Both the position numbers and the translations under genes were made by a program. Positions 62,074 to 64,000 of a DNA stretch of 64,000 nt are shown here, piece by piece. The stretch's first letter is position 1, and every line of letters starts with the position of its first letter. Where the stretch lies: assembly GCA_024281825.1 (NCBI GenBank), contig JAMWZY010000008.1, positions 62,001-126,000 of the forward strand, read 5' to 3'. The notes below the pieces were generated by a model, which worked only from the letters and a program-made list of their open reading frames with translations, had not been told where the DNA came from and did not search any database. Source of the stretch: Nitrosomonas sp. GTDB taxonomy: Bacteria; Pseudomonadota; Gammaproteobacteria; Burkholderiales; Nitrosomonadaceae.

Positions 62074-62859
62074 ATGACAACTTACACACATTTCAGAGCA
62101 GCAATTCTACTCGCTGCAAGCCTTTTTCTAGTTGGATGCGCTTCAACAAAAGCTCCACCAACAGAACCGGGAGACCCCTTGGAATCAATGAATCGCGCTG
62201 TTTTTAATTTTAATGAGAAATTTGATAAGCATGTTTTCGAACCGGCTGCACGAGGCTATCGGTGGATAGTCCCTGATCCCATTGAAATGCTGGCAGGTAA
62301 TTTCTTTTCCAATTTAAATGATGTTGTTGTGCTAACGAATTCTATTTTGCAATTAAACTACAAAAGTGCTGCAGCGACAGGTGCTCGGATTTTTGTGAAT
62401 ACTACTTTTGGCGTATTTGGATTACTCGATATAGCCAGCGATATTACTGCAGCGAGCGATGTTAACTTAAATAAACGTAATGAGGATTTTGGTCAAACGC
62501 TTGGTCATTATGGTGTTGCACATGGCGCTTATTTAGTTTTACCATTTTTGGGGCCAAGTTCGCTACGTGATGGCTTCGGATTAGCGGTAGATAGCTTCTT
62601 TATGGATCCAGTAACCCAAGGTGTTACCGGGGTATTCATGCGTAATGTCGACTATCTCAATTCTCCTTCATTACGTTTTCCGGTCGCCGCAGGACGAGTT
62701 ATTAATTTACGCGCACAAATGTTGGATGCGAAAAAAACTATCGACGAGGCCGCTCTGGATCCCTATGAATTCATGCGGGATGCCTATATGCAACGAAGAG
62801 AAAGCTTAGTTAAGAATGAAGATGTCGTTGATGAAGCGCACTTCAATCGTTTTCGTTGA
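62074..62859 (+). CDS. mlaA: MlaA/VacJ-family outer-membrane lipoprotein
   Basis: 261 residues from ATG 62074; the frame opens at TTG 62014 but the lipoprotein signal (LAASLFLVGC, lipobox Cys) favours the later start. DPLESMNRAVFNFNEKFDK and GHYGVAHGAYLVLPFLGPSSLRDG are the MlaA signatures. It removes misplaced phospholipids from the outer leaflet with the Mla system. The other mla genes are not in the window. Confidence 0.93.
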   Translation: MTTYTHFRAAILLAASLFLVGCASTKAPPTEPGDPLESMNRAVFNFNEKFDKHVFEPAARGYRWIVPDPIEMLAGNFFSNLNDVVVLTNSILQLNYKSAAATGARIFVNTTFGVFGLLDIASDITAASDVNLNKRNEDFGQTLGHYGVAHGAYLVLPFLGPSSLRDGFGLAVDSFFMDPVTQGVTGVFMRNVDYLNSPSLRFPVAAGRVINLRAQMLDAKKTIDEAALDPYEFMRDAYMQRRESLVKNEDVVDEAHFNRFR

Positions 62860-62868
62860 TCTTTACAT

Positions 62869-62884
62869 ACCTTCTTGAGAAGGT
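62869..62884 (+). other. Short palindrome between mlaA and the flavoprotein gene
   Basis: ACCTTCT-TG-AGAAGGT, a perfect 7-bp stem just after mlaA. No T-run follows, so termination is doubtful. The AGAAGG arm may also serve the next gene's ribosome binding. Confidence 0.45.
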
Positions 62885-62905
62885 TTGAAATTCTCTTCTA
62901 TATCT

Positions 62906-64000
62906 GTGGATAGCTCTGTTGTCATTGTGGGAAGCGGATTAGCTGGATACGCGGTTGCCCGGGAACTGCGAAAACTCAATACGGCTATCCCTATAACCTT
63001 GCTATCTGCAGATCATGGCGGCTTTTACTCCAAACCCATGTTGTCGAATGTACTATCGACAGGCAGAAATCCAGCGTCATTATTGAATGGTGATGCTGAA
63101 AAAATGCGCTCGCAACTCAAAATCGATATTCGCCCCAATTATTCCGTAACAGCGATCAACGTTGCCCGAAATGTCATTCAATCAACAAATCGGGAAGATG
63201 TTTCTTACGATCAATTAATATTAGCAATCGGTGCTGATCAAATTCGCTTGCCGATACAAGGCGACGCGGCTGGGAAAATTTATACCGTTAATAATCTCGA
63301 TGATTATCAAACCTTTTATACCGCTCTGGCAGGAAAGAAATGTGTGAGTATTATTGGTGCCGGATTGATTGGTTGTGAATTTGCAAATGACTTGGCTATT
63401 GCAGGCTACCGTGTTCATGTCATCGATATTAGTTTAGAACCACTTGGTAGATTATTGCCACCGGAAGCGGGTGCTTTTTTTCGACATAAATTGGAAACAG
63501 CCGGCGTGATGTTTCACTTGAATACCTCTGTTCACTCCGTGAATCAAACCGAACAGGCTATTCGAATCACTTTGAAGAATGGAGAAGATATTGAATCGGA
63601 TCTAGTGTTGTCAGCTGTTGGCTTGAAATCGTGTACGCAGCTTGCAGAAGCAGCTGGGCTACCTGTTAATCGTAGTATTATCGTCAATCGTTTCTTACAA
63701 ACCCAAGCAAACAATATCTATGCATTAGGTGATTGCGCAGAAGTTGCAGGTAAATTTTTACCATTTGTTATGCCAATCACGCATGCAGCAAGAGCCTTGG
63801 CAGCAACATTAGCAGGCAATCCAACGCCTGTTTGCTATCCTGCCATGCCAATACTCGTGAAAACACCATCTTGCGCAACGATTGTATCTCCACCCGATTC
63901 TGATATGTCAGGTGAGTGGCATATTGAAGCCAATGAAGATGGCGTTAAAGCACTCTTTATCAACGAAGCGAACGAGCTGATGGGATTTGCATTACTCGGA
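62906..64000 (+). CDS. Rubredoxin-reductase-like FAD/NAD(P) oxidoreductase, partial
   Basis: At least 365 residues, cut by the right edge. The frame opens after a stop at 62876; GTG 62906 places the FAD motif VVIVGSGLAGYAVARELRKL at the very N-terminus, as expected (a TTG at 62885 is an alternative). The NAD(P) motif SIIGAGLIGCEFANDL and the second FAD motif NIYALGDCAEV are present. The closest family in my judgement is rubredoxin-NAD+ reductase (AlkT/RubB). A rubredoxin gene might lie beyond the window. Confidence 0.85.
   Translation, partial: MDSSVVIVGSGLAGYAVARELRKLNTAIPITLLSADHGGFYSKPMLSNVLSTGRNPASLLNGDAEKMRSQLKIDIRPNYSVTAINVARNVIQSTNREDVSYDQLILAIGADQIRLPIQGDAAGKIYTVNNLDDYQTFYTALAGKKCVSIIGAGLIGCEFANDLAIAGYRVHVIDISLEPLGRLLPPEAGAFFRHKLETAGVMFHLNTSVHSVNQTEQAIRITLKNGEDIESDLVLSAVGLKSCTQLAEAAGLPVNRSIIVNRFLQTQANNIYALGDCAEVAGKFLPFVMPITHAARALAATLAGNPTPVCYPAMPILVKTPSCATIVSPPDSDMSGEWHIEANEDGVKALFINEANELMGFALLG

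Overview
The window comes from an ammonia-oxidising betaproteobacterium of the Nitrosomonadaceae, most likely Nitrosomonas. It carries a complete amoC-amoA-amoB operon (minus strand, 18922-21999) whose three proteins match the betaproteobacterial ammonia monooxygenase family from end to end. The rest is a typical betaproteobacterial gene set: two-subunit glycine dehydrogenase, ubiH-dsbC, rpsP-rimM-trmD-rplS, coq7, yqgE-ruvX-pyrR-pyrB-pyrC'. The 274-residue AmoA resembles what I recall of the oligotropha/ureae lineage and of Nitrosospira more than N. europaea. The AT-rich composition favours Nitrosomonas. I recognise no transposase, integrase, phage gene or CRISPR array.

Layout. 1-4866 (minus) is one enormous open frame that runs off the left edge. 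It has two alpha/beta-hydrolase (lipase-type) domains, an unnamed central module, a CHAT caspase-like protease domain and the start of a TPR region. It is the best candidate for an undescribed system. Divergent from it is a secreted M1-M28-PDZ peptidase fusion (5349-8729). 8777-14940 (minus) is a glycine-cleavage operon behind a tandem glycine riboswitch, with a one-cysteine thiol peroxidase gene inside it. Next come an encapsulin-type ferritin without an encapsulin gene, a tRNA-CAU, ubiH-dsbC, the amo operon with a strong terminator, a PilG-like response regulator, and a thioredoxin-like/inositol-phosphatase/trkA/trkH operon. 27479-33187 (plus) holds rsmE, argA, yggX and an iron block (bfd with a Fur-box-like site, STN-TonB receptor). 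33412-37903 holds an RNase II-like gene, tonB, aroE and a protoglobin.

37904-38524 is an unusual intergenic stretch with four hairpins, two of them perfect at 18 and 19 bp, and an unlisted 38-residue membrane peptide. 38525-42866 (minus) is an AttEFGH-like ABC exporter operon with a lipocalin-like partner. 43492-49691 (minus) is a surface-polysaccharide operon (methyltransferases, O-antigen ligase, glycosyltransferases, FkbM). The right third is housekeeping: translation genes, glcF, coq7, yqgE-ruvX-pyrR-pyrB-pyrC', oligopeptidase A, mlaA, and a rubredoxin-reductase-like flavoprotein cut by the right edge.

Together the genes cover energy generation (ammonia oxidation, quinone synthesis), C1/glycine metabolism, iron uptake and iron-sulphur protection, potassium uptake and envelope building. 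The CHAT protein is the one clearly non-housekeeping element. All functional calls rest on motifs and family knowledge read by eye; no database search was run.
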